64,000 nucleotides of DNA from Capitella teleta. Its lineage: Eukaryota; Annelida; Polychaeta; Capitellidae. The translations under genes were made by a program, and so were the position numbers. Position 1 is the stretch's first letter; the number at the start of each line of letters is the position of its first letter. Shown here in pieces: positions 11,404-22,512 of the stretch. The notes under the pieces are model-generated. The model made no database searches. It was not told the origin of the DNA and saw only the letters and a list, made by a program, of their open reading frames with translations. The DNA lies in NCBI GenBank assembly GCA_000328365.1, contig KB306133.1:107911-171910 (forward strand). The letters are read 5' to 3'.

Positions 11404-12100
11404 TAGCACAGATTCTCGGGCGAGGTCTGTATACCTCGCCCGACGGTAAACCGCTTCTTTTTGCGTATACTGGCAGCGAGGCTCCACACTCAGCCGATTG
11501 CATGATAAATATTGACATATTATCCGACAAATCCTTGTGTTTAATCCCTCCAGACGTTAGATGGTATATTTATGCTCCAAGAAAAACAATATGAGCCAGT
11601 ACCATCATGTCGAACTTACATTAATTAAAACCCGCAACAAAATATCACTTCGTGAAGAAGTAAACAAACGCCATTTTGCGAGTGACGTCACTCGGCGCAT
11701 GCGCACTGCATTGTAAACAAGCGCACATGCTTCACTTTCCCGCTCAAACTGCAAGGGAAGATAGGCCGCATGTTGAGCTGCTTCGCGCGGGAAAATTGTA
11801 TGTGCATGCGTGTATGTTTACTTCGCACTACGCAGGCACCGTGCTCTGGTTTATTTATAACACGTGGGGAGCAGGTCATGTGACACAACAATCGGAAAGC
11901 GGAGAGAAACCTGTAAAGTCACTTTTTTTCGTTGCGGATCCAGTAGCGGAGTGTAGGAACTGCTCCGCTACCTCTGGGGCGCTAATCCCCCTCTTGCTCC
12001 ATCTAGTAGCTTCTTGACTAGGTTAGGAGTATGTACTCCTAACTGCTAACTAGTACGGCTATGCGTAGCACAGATAAATCGGGCGAGGTCTGTGTACCTC
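11404..12100. repeat. Palindrome-rich segment bounded by direct repeats
   Basis: Both ends carry TAGCACAGAT followed by TCGGGCGAGGTCTG (11404-11429 and 12066-12092). The left copy is a hairpin with 11-bp perfect arms TCGGGCGAGGT/ACCTCGCCCGA around a 6-nt loop (11416-11443). Inside are two more palindromes: GTAGCGGAG paired with CTCCGCTAC near 11944-11972, and GTTAGGAGTA paired with TACTCCTAAC near 12024-12045. The layout suggests a small non-autonomous element or a local duplication. No coding content is convincing. Confidence 0.55.
11683..11704. promoter_or_regulatory. CRE and NRF1-like palindromes, 4 bp apart
   Basis: TGACGTCA (11683-11690) is followed by GCGCATGCGC (11695-11704). They are exact matches to the CREB/ATF site and to the NRF1 core palindrome. 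This pairing is typical of CpG-rich promoters, but no transcript start can be assigned. Confidence 0.5.
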
Positions 12101-13176
12101 TGGACCTCTTGTTCTCAGTGTAGTATGTCAGCTAGGCTATACTTTAGTAATTGGCGGGCACTTGGCATCGGGCCCGGCAGATTCGGTGGTGAGAAACGTA
12201 GGACGAGGGCGTGCCCCCACAGAATAGAACAGCTCAGCTCGGAAGAGTCCATTCTTTAATGTGGATGCATTTTCAATCGTCCAACTTTACACAAAAGCTC
12301 CCTGCTGCCTAATTACCGGTAATGCAATCATTATTACATAATGATAATAATTTTATAAAGAGCCCTGACGGGGAACCATGGTTATTATCTGATGTCGGGA
12401 GTTTATACGCAACTCTGACATGTGGATAATTTTTCTTGGATTTTCGGCTGTTCAAATACCACAGGTTCCACTGTATTGGAGCTGGCCGAGGCTTCGGATT
12501 CGGCTTCAGAATTCGGCGAATATTGGCCTATCCCCGAAGCTTCGGTGGTTCGGCTTTTAGCGAAGCTGAAGAGTGAAAAAAAAAAAAGAAGAAAGAAACA
12601 GAAACAATGTTAAACACACACCCTGCAGCTCTATTGGGAAGACAATATATATTCATGAAGTCTGTCGGCTGGATAGTAATGCTAGTACATGTATAATAAG
12701 TATCCATAATAATTATGTCACATCATGAGCATATTTCCAAGATATGCATTCCCTGGATTAATAAGGTGCCAATACTTGTCTGGTGAGTAAAAGTCCGAAT
12801 GAATTTCTGGCAGCTATCCAGACTACTGTCTAGGGAATATGTTGTTTCCTTATAAGGATTGTTGTACTATAACCACGCCCCTATGTTGGCACCTGACCAT
12901 GTATCGGATCCTAATTGGCTGGAGACTTTGTGACCTTTGTGACCTAAGCAGATTCCCCCTTCCCCCCAACTTTATGACATGTATCCCATGGCTTGTTTCC
13001 AAAATAAAATTGAAAGTAATAATTAGCATATAATTTAAGTGTGGCTCAGGGAGCTTCGAACTTGAAAATCAATACTGTAAAATATGTCCTCATGGCAACT
13101 GCTGTGGCGCCAGCAGGGATGGGGGAAGTGATAATACTTTTACTTCATGATCCTCCAACTCTCTCCCAGGGTATAC
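12101..13176. other. Intergenic DNA with a partial repeat copy
   Basis: No gene recognised. About 12470-12565 contains GAGCTGGCCGAGGCTTCGG and CCGAAGCTTCGG, which match the inner arms of the foldback element at 13.2-14.0 kb. It is a partial, diverged copy of that repeat. Confidence 0.5.
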
Positions 13177-14031
13177 TATATATAGGCTTGTACATGTACT
13201 CACGCAGGATATTTAAGGGGAGAAACCACATAAAAAGTTGAATTATAGGATTTTCATTCTAGGCAAGCATAGTGAGGATGTTTCCTTGTCGAAGTTGCAA
13301 ATGATTCGGCTCCGGCGAATAATAGACTTCCGAAGCTTCGGCTTTGGCGATTCTGCCTTTTTCACGATTTGGCCAGCTCTACCCTGTATGCATATAAATG
13401 TGGAGACGAGCTTTCAAGCTTTCTACATTTATCATATACCAGTACAAGATGAGACATCATTCATGAAAACTAACCATCTTGGGTGCCGTCAACTTCGCAG
13501 TTTTGAGAAAATCTAGAAACAGATAGTCTCAACTCTGATCTCACAAGCATCATTTTCTTATATCAGAATAAGCATTGAAATTAATTAAATTGTAGTATGA
13601 AAAAGTATTGTAATATGAAGAAATGTGTCACATCCTGTACACAATGAAGCAAATCATGAAGAGACGAAGCAAAATGCTGACCACACCTCCGACGTCGAAT
13701 CCTCACACATCAACCTGATCTTATCCATTCGCCCACTCAAATATCGCAGATTTCACTTTCGGCACACCAAAATTAATACGCTTATTAACATTATGAATTC
13801 AGGAGCAAATTAACAATTTTCAAACAAAAGTGGGACTTTTCTGTATTTTTAATAGAGCTGGCCGAATCGTTGAAGCTTCGGAAGTCTATTATTCGCCGAA
13901 GTCGAATTATTTACGACTTCTATAACGAAACATTCTCACTATGCTTGCCTAGATAAAATTGCTTTAACTCCTTTAATGTGGTTTCTTCCCTTAAAAATCT
14001 TGCGTGAGTACCTGAACATGCCTATATATAT
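13177..14031. repeat. Foldback element with long imperfect inverted arms
   Basis: The left arm (about 13177-13383) and the right arm (about 13853-14031) are imperfect reverse complements. Matched blocks run inward: TATATATAGG, ACTCACGCA, GAAACCACAT, AAGCATAGTGAG, CCGAAGCTTCGG-type text, and GGCCAGCTCT. The inner spacer is about 470 bp without recognised coding. This matches a foldback or MITE-like non-autonomous element, with arms diverged enough to be old. Confidence 0.7.
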
Positions 14032-15616
14032 AATGATTGAAATTTTTAATTAGCAAATATAAATTAAAAAATAATGTCAAAAGTTGAAAATAATATCTTG
14101 AAGAAAAAAAATAGTCTTGGTGGAAAAAAAAGAGAGAAATTTGCTTATAGAATTTTCCACCTACGAGAGCTCTATAGATCGAAAATATGTCTCGGGGACA
14201 CAGAAAACACTTCGACACAGGGGTAATAAATTTGAGAATGAGACGTTTGAGGGACGGATGTTAAAGCTAATAGTAAAGTATAGGAAAAACATTAGGACTT
14301 CGAAAACACTTTGACATAGAGAGACATTCGAGGTACTGATGTTTGACACATCAAGATTTTACTGTATTACTTCCCATGCACCAGATATACTTGATAGACT
14401 GAATATTTGAACTCTGTGATGCACTATTTAAGTTTCTCTCTTAGTATGTAACAAATGGACAAATATCATTGTTCTGTTATACTTGTACGGTGTTCGTTTA
14501 TCAATGCATCAAATTAGGTCTAATGAAATTACAATAATAAGTAACCATAATATTGATGATGACAATAATTAAAGAAGAAAATATTCTATAATAAGACAAA
14601 CTTGAATGACAACAAATCAGGAAGATATATTGTGCGCAAAAGAGACATGACACAGCCAGTATAATATGACTATTCGTGATGTTCATAATTCCTTATTTTC
14701 ACAATAACCAATTAATAATTTTCAATTATTAAAAATATTTAATTGTCTCATCTCGACAGTAGGACTCGCATAGAACGTATTCCACACATTCTCCCAGCTT
14801 TAAATGCGTAGGTTTCAGTAAGACATGCTTAGAACGTGTCCTACCCATTCCCAGGTTTCAAATGAGTAGGTCCTCATCTAAGCGCATCCCACTCTAATCC
14901 TTATCCCCTGGGGTACAGGGGGTATACCCCAGCCGACCAGCCCACTTGAATGTGCGTCCTACCGCACAGTGGGACACTACACACAGAAGGAAGCGTGTCC
15001 TATTTGCAGAATCGGATGGCTCGAGCGTACAAGCGAGCTTGAAGCAGGATTGCACCCTCCAGGCGGAGCCTAGCTTTAAGTCTGTTTGTATTGTATGAAG
15101 ACCACATAATTATATTAATAATTATGCATCGCATATCAATTATTAATAGTCTTTCAATGCTACTTGTATACTTGAAGTTGTATACTTGAATCGACCACTG
15201 CCCGAAAGGAAATGAATGCAATTATTCAGTTGTTATCATATTGCAGAGGTGGCTGTTCCGTGTTTTGCGCACACTCGCTTGCCAAGCGTGGCATCTGGCC
15301 CGACCCAATGCCAAGCTACTTCCTTAGTAATTGCTACTAGATCAGTACTGTTTGATGTGTGTAGAACTTCTTCAACTTGATTACTTGAACTTCTAAAAAT
15401 AGAACCTATACTACCAAGAGGCTAGAAATTCAAGTCTGGCATACAGTATTCCTGACCTATTACATGTTCTTTGTTGCTTCCTGGACATACTTCACACAGT
15501 CTCATTGTCATTGTTGGAAGCGTGTTACGTGATAACACTCCTCCAACGCTTTACCAAAGTGATTTCCTCTGTTCTGAGAGCGTTGCTTCTTTATCTTTGC
15601 AGTATCATCTTGCATC
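14032..15616. other. AT-rich intergenic DNA upstream of the TRAFD1-like gene
   Basis: No gene recognised. A degenerate tandem repeat of about 60 bp (TAGAACGT...AAATG.GTAGGT) occurs twice at about 14770-14870. The promoter of the downstream gene should lie at the right end, but no clear core motif was seen. Confidence 0.45.
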
Positions 15617-17749
15617 ATGGCCACTGCCACTCCAGAGATGAACTTCTGCTCCAATTGGTCAGTTAGCAGTCTTTCCTCCAAACGTCTCCTTCACTTCTCC
15701 TCCTTTCAGTGAACGGAACATTGCCACATCTAATTTCCTGATGCATGAAGTTTACTGCAAACGCAACATTGTTCTATGTCAACAGTGCCAGGAGCCAGTC
15801 TCACGCTCAGAGCTAGATGCTCACATAAAGGAGGAACACACACCGGAGCTATGCAACTTGTGCGGAGCATCCATAGAAAAGCAAATCATAGCAGAACACA
15901 AGGTAATACGCCCGAGTTTTATTAATTTTGGCCACTAATTTCTGTTTTGCAGGATAAATTGTGTCCTAAACGAATTGTACCATGCTCAATTTGCGAGATG
16001 GATTGCAAGTTTGTTGACCTTGGCCCTCATGAGGAGTACTGTGGCTCCAGAACTGAACAGTGCTTGAAATGTTCTCAGTACATCATGAAGAAAGACAGTG
16101 TGCAACATGAAGCGTCTGCTTGTTCATTTCCACTCAACAACAGCACAAAGAAACCCGTGCAAAACCTGCGACCGTTGAATACCTTTGCAGTGGATAAGTT
16201 CAGTCGCACAGTTCAGAATCACGTGCAGAGGGATCGTGGAATTCCCAAAGTGAACAACGTTAAGCGCAAAGAAGTCAACCGAGGAAAGAATCATGCCAGC
16301 GCAAACTCAGACATGGACGCCATCTTGGCCGCTCATCTCGCTCAAGAATTAAACTCGGCTGTTTCACTGAACCCTTCTTCACCTGTACACAACTTGAGAG
16401 ATTCCGCTTTGGAAAACTTTGGAAATCATTTGCATGATGAGCAGCGGCGCCAACAAGGTCAGGATGCTGTTAAAATTCATTTTATTATCATTATCAATGG
16501 TGTTACTGATATATATATTATTATTATATGTTCTATTTCTACTGCAGGAGACGTAGTAGTGCCTTGTGAATATTGTGATGAACATTTCCCAATCTCCTCC
16601 ATTCAACTTCATCAGGGCATCTGTTGCCACAATTTAGTTGCACAGAATTCCACGCAAGGTTTGCCTTCAGTGTGAGTGGAAATTTTATTAATCAGAATTC
16701 TCAAATTTCAATGCATGATTACTAATTTAAGGCCAGTGGCAATTCCTGCCATGCATGGTGATTACGTCATGGATGAGGAAGTGATGATCCCGTGTGAATT
16801 CTGTTCGGTCCTTCTTCCGTACGATTCCCTAATTATGCACCAGGTGAGCATGCTTTTATTATAGTCGTATATTTCATTTCAATTCTCTTCCAGGCAACTT
16901 GTGTTGAGGACGTTGCGTCATCCGCCTCTGCTCCAAGCAGTGTTAAACCAAAGGATAATCGCAACAATGACCAAACATCCTCAGGAGCAAGTCGCCACCA
17001 GAGGGAGCCATTGGATGAGGCGGACACGAGTGCACCACGCAACAACACTGTGCCCAAGCGCCAGAACAATTCCCCCAGACGACCCTATCGGCATAGCAAC
17101 CGCGGTGGAAGCCGAGCCCCATCAGAGGTCAACGCCTTCTGGCCTGAAGAAGGTGATTCATCTAGAGGGAGAGGGCGCCATAACAAGAATACTCAACGGG
17201 GAAGCAGGGGAGGAGCAGCACGAGGCTCTCGTCCCCCACGCTCGGAGTGCCATCAGATGAACGCTCAGCCTCATAAGGGAAGAGGTCACACCTCACCTAA
17301 GCACCAGGATTGGGGAGTCCAGGATTTCCGAACAACGCGTGGCAACCGAGGAAGAAGAGGAAGAGGTCTCCATCAGGAGAACAACCAAACAGACCACAAC
17401 GCTGATGTTGATTTGGGATTTTCCCAACTTCACGGGACATTAAACTTTCCCAGTAACAATTGGCATCACTCAGGAGAGGCAACCACTGGGTTTAATCCTG
17501 CTGCGGGAGGAAGGAACTTGTCACCCAGGGGAGGAGGCACCAGGCGTCTCAACAACCCCAGGGGCCGCCAGCCCAGGGGAAACCGTACGTAGCTTTCTTG
17601 TGTTGATGTTTCCAGTGCTTCAACTTGCTTTTCTTTCAGGTCGACCGAATTCTCGATCTTTCAGAGGGCCATCCAACTCCTCCTCCAACGTGCCATGTTT
17701 TGCTTCGCCATCTTACGATGATGACGAACAGTGCAACGAACGGCCATAG
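15617..17749 (+). CDS. TRAFD1: TRAFD1-like TRAF-type zinc-finger protein
   Basis: Seven exons join in frame to 591 residues: 15617-15657, 15710-15902, 15953-16457, 16548-16671, 16732-16843, 16894-17584, 17640-17749. All junctions are GT-AG, and introns are only 50-90 nt. Residues about 11-135 form a run of TRAF-type zinc fingers (C11, C14, then repeated C-x2-C...H motifs), in the order seen in TRAFD1/FLN29 and XAF1. Two isolated C2HC fingers follow at C253/C256/H268/C272 and C309/C312/H324/C328; the second, VMIPCEFC, closely matches the TRAFD1 signature. Residues about 340-590 are a disordered Arg/Gly-rich tail with many RG and RGG steps, unlike vertebrate TRAFD1 as I remember it. Vertebrate TRAFD1 damps innate immune (TLR/RIG-I) signalling; that role here is inference. 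The tail suggests RNA binding. Confidence 0.85.
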
Positions 17750-18216
17750 CTAGTAGTAGTGTCAGTGTTTCTAATGTCGGATGCATGGCAGGCCGAGATG
17801 CGTCTCCACGTTATTTGAGATTTCAAAACCAATTGGTCCAGTTATAGGATTTGTGTTAAACTTGTATGAGAGATTAATTTTATACTACCCAGGAATTTTT
17901 TTATTTATATTCCAAGAATATTTGGTATGTTTGGTAATTAATGATGGTAGTCATTCTCATCATTTCATTGATGCTGCCTTAGAATTTGGGGTCACGCAGG
18001 TCACCCGCACATTTTTACTTTTTTTTTTCTTTTTCTTCTTTTTTTTTTCGCTGTTTTTCCTGCTGGCTGTGTATGTGTAATGTTCATTCTTATTCTTTTC
18101 TTTGTTTTTACTGTTACTTACAGTGTATGTATGCTCGTGATGAATGATTATTTTATTGTAGAGGTATTATTTGACTGATTATATTTTTTTTCTTGCAATC
18201 GCCTTGAGGTTATTGA

Positions 18217-18222
18217 AATAAA
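18217..18222 (+). promoter_or_regulatory. AATAAA poly(A) signal of the TRAFD1-like gene
   Basis: AATAAA lies 468 bp after the stop at 17749. The 3' UTR contains a T-rich tract around 18017-18060. Confidence 0.7.
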
Positions 18223-21200
18223 ACCGGGTCACTTGAAAATCGTTTTTGGTTGAATTCTTGTCGAGTCTTACGCATTATCCTGACCAGAATTGCAAAATTC
18301 TGTACGTGTGACGAAATGATGTCACCTAAGATCCTTGACCTGAGAAGTCAAATTTTCAAGCTGAGGGGCATCGATTGATGCGTTATGATTGTGCATGAAG
18401 CTGATAGCGTTATGATCAACATTCAAGTTTGCTGATTCATGACGCACAGTTAGGTAATCATAACGCACTTAATAGTATTGGAGTGAATGCTACGTATGTG
18501 CTACATATACAATACTACGTGCAGTACATTTAATCATTACCTCTGCCATCAGGGAACTTTATGTTTTCATGCGCGTTCGTAACTGCCTGCAGCCTGCCTG
18601 CAAACGCACTATTGTTCTATAGAGCTTTATGAAGCAGTCGAGAGTCCGTTATGATGCCACCGTGGACCGTAAGTTCGTAAAACACTCCTCGGAGTATGTT
18701 TGTTTGTACTACATGTATACGAGTGCGTGCTTTCTAGTTAAAATTTTCACTAATTCTCCAATAAACCTGTGGGTAGTGGTATTGGAGAGTGGGTAGTTCT
18801 TCTGTTGGAAATTTGACAGTCCGCGGATTCCCAAGATTTCTATTTCTTCGTGAACCTTAATGTTGTTGAACCGCCAGTTGGCGACATGGATGAGTCGATC
18901 TGGCGCAGATGGATTTCGATACTAAATGACTGTTCTCGGTGTTCTGGCCTATTGGGTAGGTCATGCTGGTTATTTCCTGGACTACAGTTCAAATAATATA
19001 GTACATGTAGTTGTAGTAGATGTACTTAGAGTCTTAATAGAATCGAAAAGGCCTAATATACATCATAAGCTCGAGTTTAGCTAAAAGTAGGCGTATAAAT
19101 ACCTCATTAGTCGCACTTGCACGATACATGTGAGGCCTTGCTGCTTAGTCCCACCCCCTCTCCCCGTTGTTCCTATTTCCAATGCATGGAGCCATACGTG
19201 CACGATTGATACAAAGAAAACATAATAGGGTAATAGTTGGGACTTTGCGAAGGGTTGCTTCGAAGTTGCATGTCTTGCCACGGGTCGTGGGATAGTCGGA
19301 CCCTAACCACCCCCCCCCCTCCCCAGGGCGCCACGCAAGAGACAGCGAATACATTGTATAATTCCGATTTGATTTCGTAATTTCGGCAGGTCTTCAATTA
19401 TACGGAGCCAGATTCGCAGGGAGAAAATCGCTTTCTCTCTTGCATTGTGAAACGCGCGTTTAACATGCGCACTCACATCTCAATGAGTCTCGCGAGAGAG
19501 AGCGAGAGGTCGTCTGCTGATGACAGCTTCATGGGCCTGGGTGCTCATCAACGAGCGATCACAGTTGCCTGGATTGTCCAGAACAATTGAATAGCCACGT
19601 GACCCGCGAGTCTCCCGCGAGCACCCCTAGAGTGCAGCACCAGTTGCTGTGAGTGCTGCCGAGACAGCGACATGATGACGAGGCAGTTTTCACCCGCTGA
19701 GCAGACGCTGCCCTTGAAACAAGCCACGTGGACGCAGCGTCCGCTGTATTTACTTGGCAGTGTCATGTTCCCTCTTTTCAGCGGCGATTTTCTCCATGGG
19801 GGCATTGAAATTGGAGCAGACTGCCTCGAATCCGAATTTCTGCGAGTAGGCCTATAAGGTGACGCTATACTCCTTGGAAGAAGAGTTGGTCGTTGACCAA
19901 ACAAGATTCGGATACCGGATGCGGCCATAGGCCTATACGGACGCATGCACTCTGACCTCCTCGAGTCATCTCCTCGCGCGTAATCTTAGTCCATTTCAGC
20001 GCAAGAAGTCTTTTCGTTTATCGCTGCCTGGAATTGAGGTCAGAGGTCGAAGCCCTTTGAAGCCAGTCGGCGGGTGAGAGGGTGCCTGCGCATGACAGCA
20101 GTGTATCCTATCTGCTGAAATATGGCTTTCCATCGGGGACCTCCAACCTTCGATGCGATTTCGATGTGCCTTCTTTGTTGGACGCTCAAAACAAAGCAGA
20201 ACTGCTGACCCATCATTCCGCACACTGGTCATCTCGTGGTCACCTATGGATCCAGGGTGGACAATAGCTATGACTGATGCATGGTCATCTCCCGGGTGTC
20301 CATCTCGGCTTTTGTTCTCGTTCAACTCTGAGATGAATAAAACATGCATTGCACAGAGTGTGCATGATATAACAGAGGGCTGACAAATAATAACATGCAT
20401 GTAAACATTTGCAACGTGTTCGTAAATTTGTGCACTTTATACATGTAGTTGCGTTCCGTTGTGCAATAAAAATTAACTAACTTACGTTGAATTTCTATGA
20501 CTGCTCGAGTCGGCAACCGAAATTTGCACCAAGAGCCTTGGTTCTTGAATTATTTGCAGGAATCGTCTGTCGTCATTGGCGATCGACTTCAGTCAACATC
20601 CTTTGTCCAACAACAAAACCAAAGACATGAATTGTACGCCAATTGTAGCAATTGTCATGAACGACAAAATTCTTCCGTCGGGGAAGGGAAAAAATGTGAT
20701 CAAACAATGTTTGTATGTGCACCAACGTGGCCTGATTTTGTGGAAATTCGATATTTCCTATATAGATATAGCAATGCTATAACCATTATGGATGAAAATC
20801 TCGAGTTCGCTGCCCCCATGCGGACTGCTGAGCGGGTGTCGGGGTTCTATGTAGCAGGTACCAAGATGCTGTAGACCGACGGGCGAAGTTATACATGAAC
20901 TTTGGTAGGGCTCAAACGCATCATCACTCACCTTTTGCTCCGTCGCGATTCGCGATTCCAAGTATCGCAATCCAAATGTACATGTATACATGGTATACAG
21001 TTATACGAAACTCTAAATCGGAACACATATTATACAATTCGGTGATTCTTCACGTAATTCTTCTGCCCAACTGCACTACTGCACGACAAGGCCGGGCGTT
21101 GTGTTATGTTGTCTATGGTATAATTATTATTCATTGGGATTTATCGATAAATATGTAGACTGTAGAGTACAATGCATAAGGGTAGACCCCGATTAGAGGC

Positions 21201-22512
21201 TTCAGTTTTGGGGCCCGTATCAAGTGTGTAGGGAAAAGTAATTCGTGATGTGGTGCTGTACTTTCCGAGTCCCTAATTTGACTGGAAACTGAAATCAGTA
21301 ATAATTATTATGAGAAGGCTACTATATGCAGATATTACATGGGTATGCTAATAAGTGTATAATTATGATCCACAAACTGTTCAGTCTACGTAAAGCCACG
21401 ATTGGAAGGCACAGGTGTACAGTAGACACACTTTTAATAACCCGACTCTGTTCAACCAAACACGTTTCCCACACGAGGTGCTGCGACATGTTAATTAGTC
21501 TACAATGGGTTGCTGCATCATAATACATAATGTGCATGTTATGAGTTCGTTATACTCATGAGACTTGGCATGACAACATGCCAACGTGGATTCATTCGTG
21601 GTCAACACTGAACAAAGATCATCTTCGTGCATCATGGCCAAATATTGTAATATGTGCTCTGTACTTATTAACACAACGCGGATAAGCAGGGCAACTATAT
21701 GGTCGACAATAAAGTACAATGTAGTTTATATCAGTTATATGCCAAGAGGTAATACAAGACTATGCATAGGGGCCTATAGTAGTAATCCTAAATGCAAAAT
21801 AGGAAAATATATGTATATGTAAAATGTGGTAGACATATATTTGAAGGATTACTACGAACAGAAATGCGACTGTTATGGTATTAAACAATCCTGATCGATT
21901 AATCTTATGCAATTTGCAAGGGGGCTACTACGACTAGCAGCATGTAAAGCTCAATTACTGGAGTAAGTTGTGATATGATTCGCAACATAGGGATACCTTA
22001 TGATTAACCAAAAGTACATTATGATTAATTAAGGCTATCTCTGTTTTGACCACTAACATCATCTCAATCGATCTGCCGGATAATATCTAAGAGCCTAAGT
22101 GTGAGCAAGGTTAAAGGCAGTTGAAATGCCAGCCAGTCAATCTCAAAGATGCTAATAATTAAACTTGGACCAAATGGATCCAAGGTACGGCTCGATATTC
22201 GTTACATAATCTTCATTGTCTTATCTTCGTAACCGTTAAAGCAATTCGTAAAGAACCCTCAGATCGCGACCTTTCTCAGTGTGCCCACATACAGCCTCCT
22301 CGAAATCTCCCCCTTGGCCCAGGGACCTCCTCCTCCTCCTTCCTCTCTTCAACCGCTATGCAGCTGAGCCGACAAGCACAAAGCGCGACTGTTTAACTGA
22401 AGAATCTCGAGCCAAGAAACACACGAACGCCCGATGTTTTGACCCTATTCCTGGGGTGTTTACGGGATATTTGCCTGTCGTAAGGCCAACAGGAGGGACT
22501 GGGGTCTCCAGG
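18223..22512. other. Intergenic region between TRAFD1-like and Lhx gene A
   Basis: No coding sequence recognised. The CGTTATGAT motif occurs four times at 18.38-18.66 kb. A C-rich run is near 19310. The right end must hold the 5' UTR and promoter of gene A. Short upstream open frames precede its start: ATG at 22358 (12 codons) and ATG-TTT-stop at 22434-22442. Confidence 0.5.
19488..19497. promoter_or_regulatory. TCTCGCGAGA palindrome
   Basis: Exact match to the TCTCGCGAGA element found in many CpG-type animal promoters. It sits in a GC-rich patch with CGCGCG nearby. No transcript can be assigned to it. Confidence 0.35.

Noticed and set aside
22279-22512. N-terminal extension of Lhx gene A upstream of the LIM domain
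   Set aside because: The frame is open but has no ATG before 22513, and LHX1-class proteins start just before LIM1.
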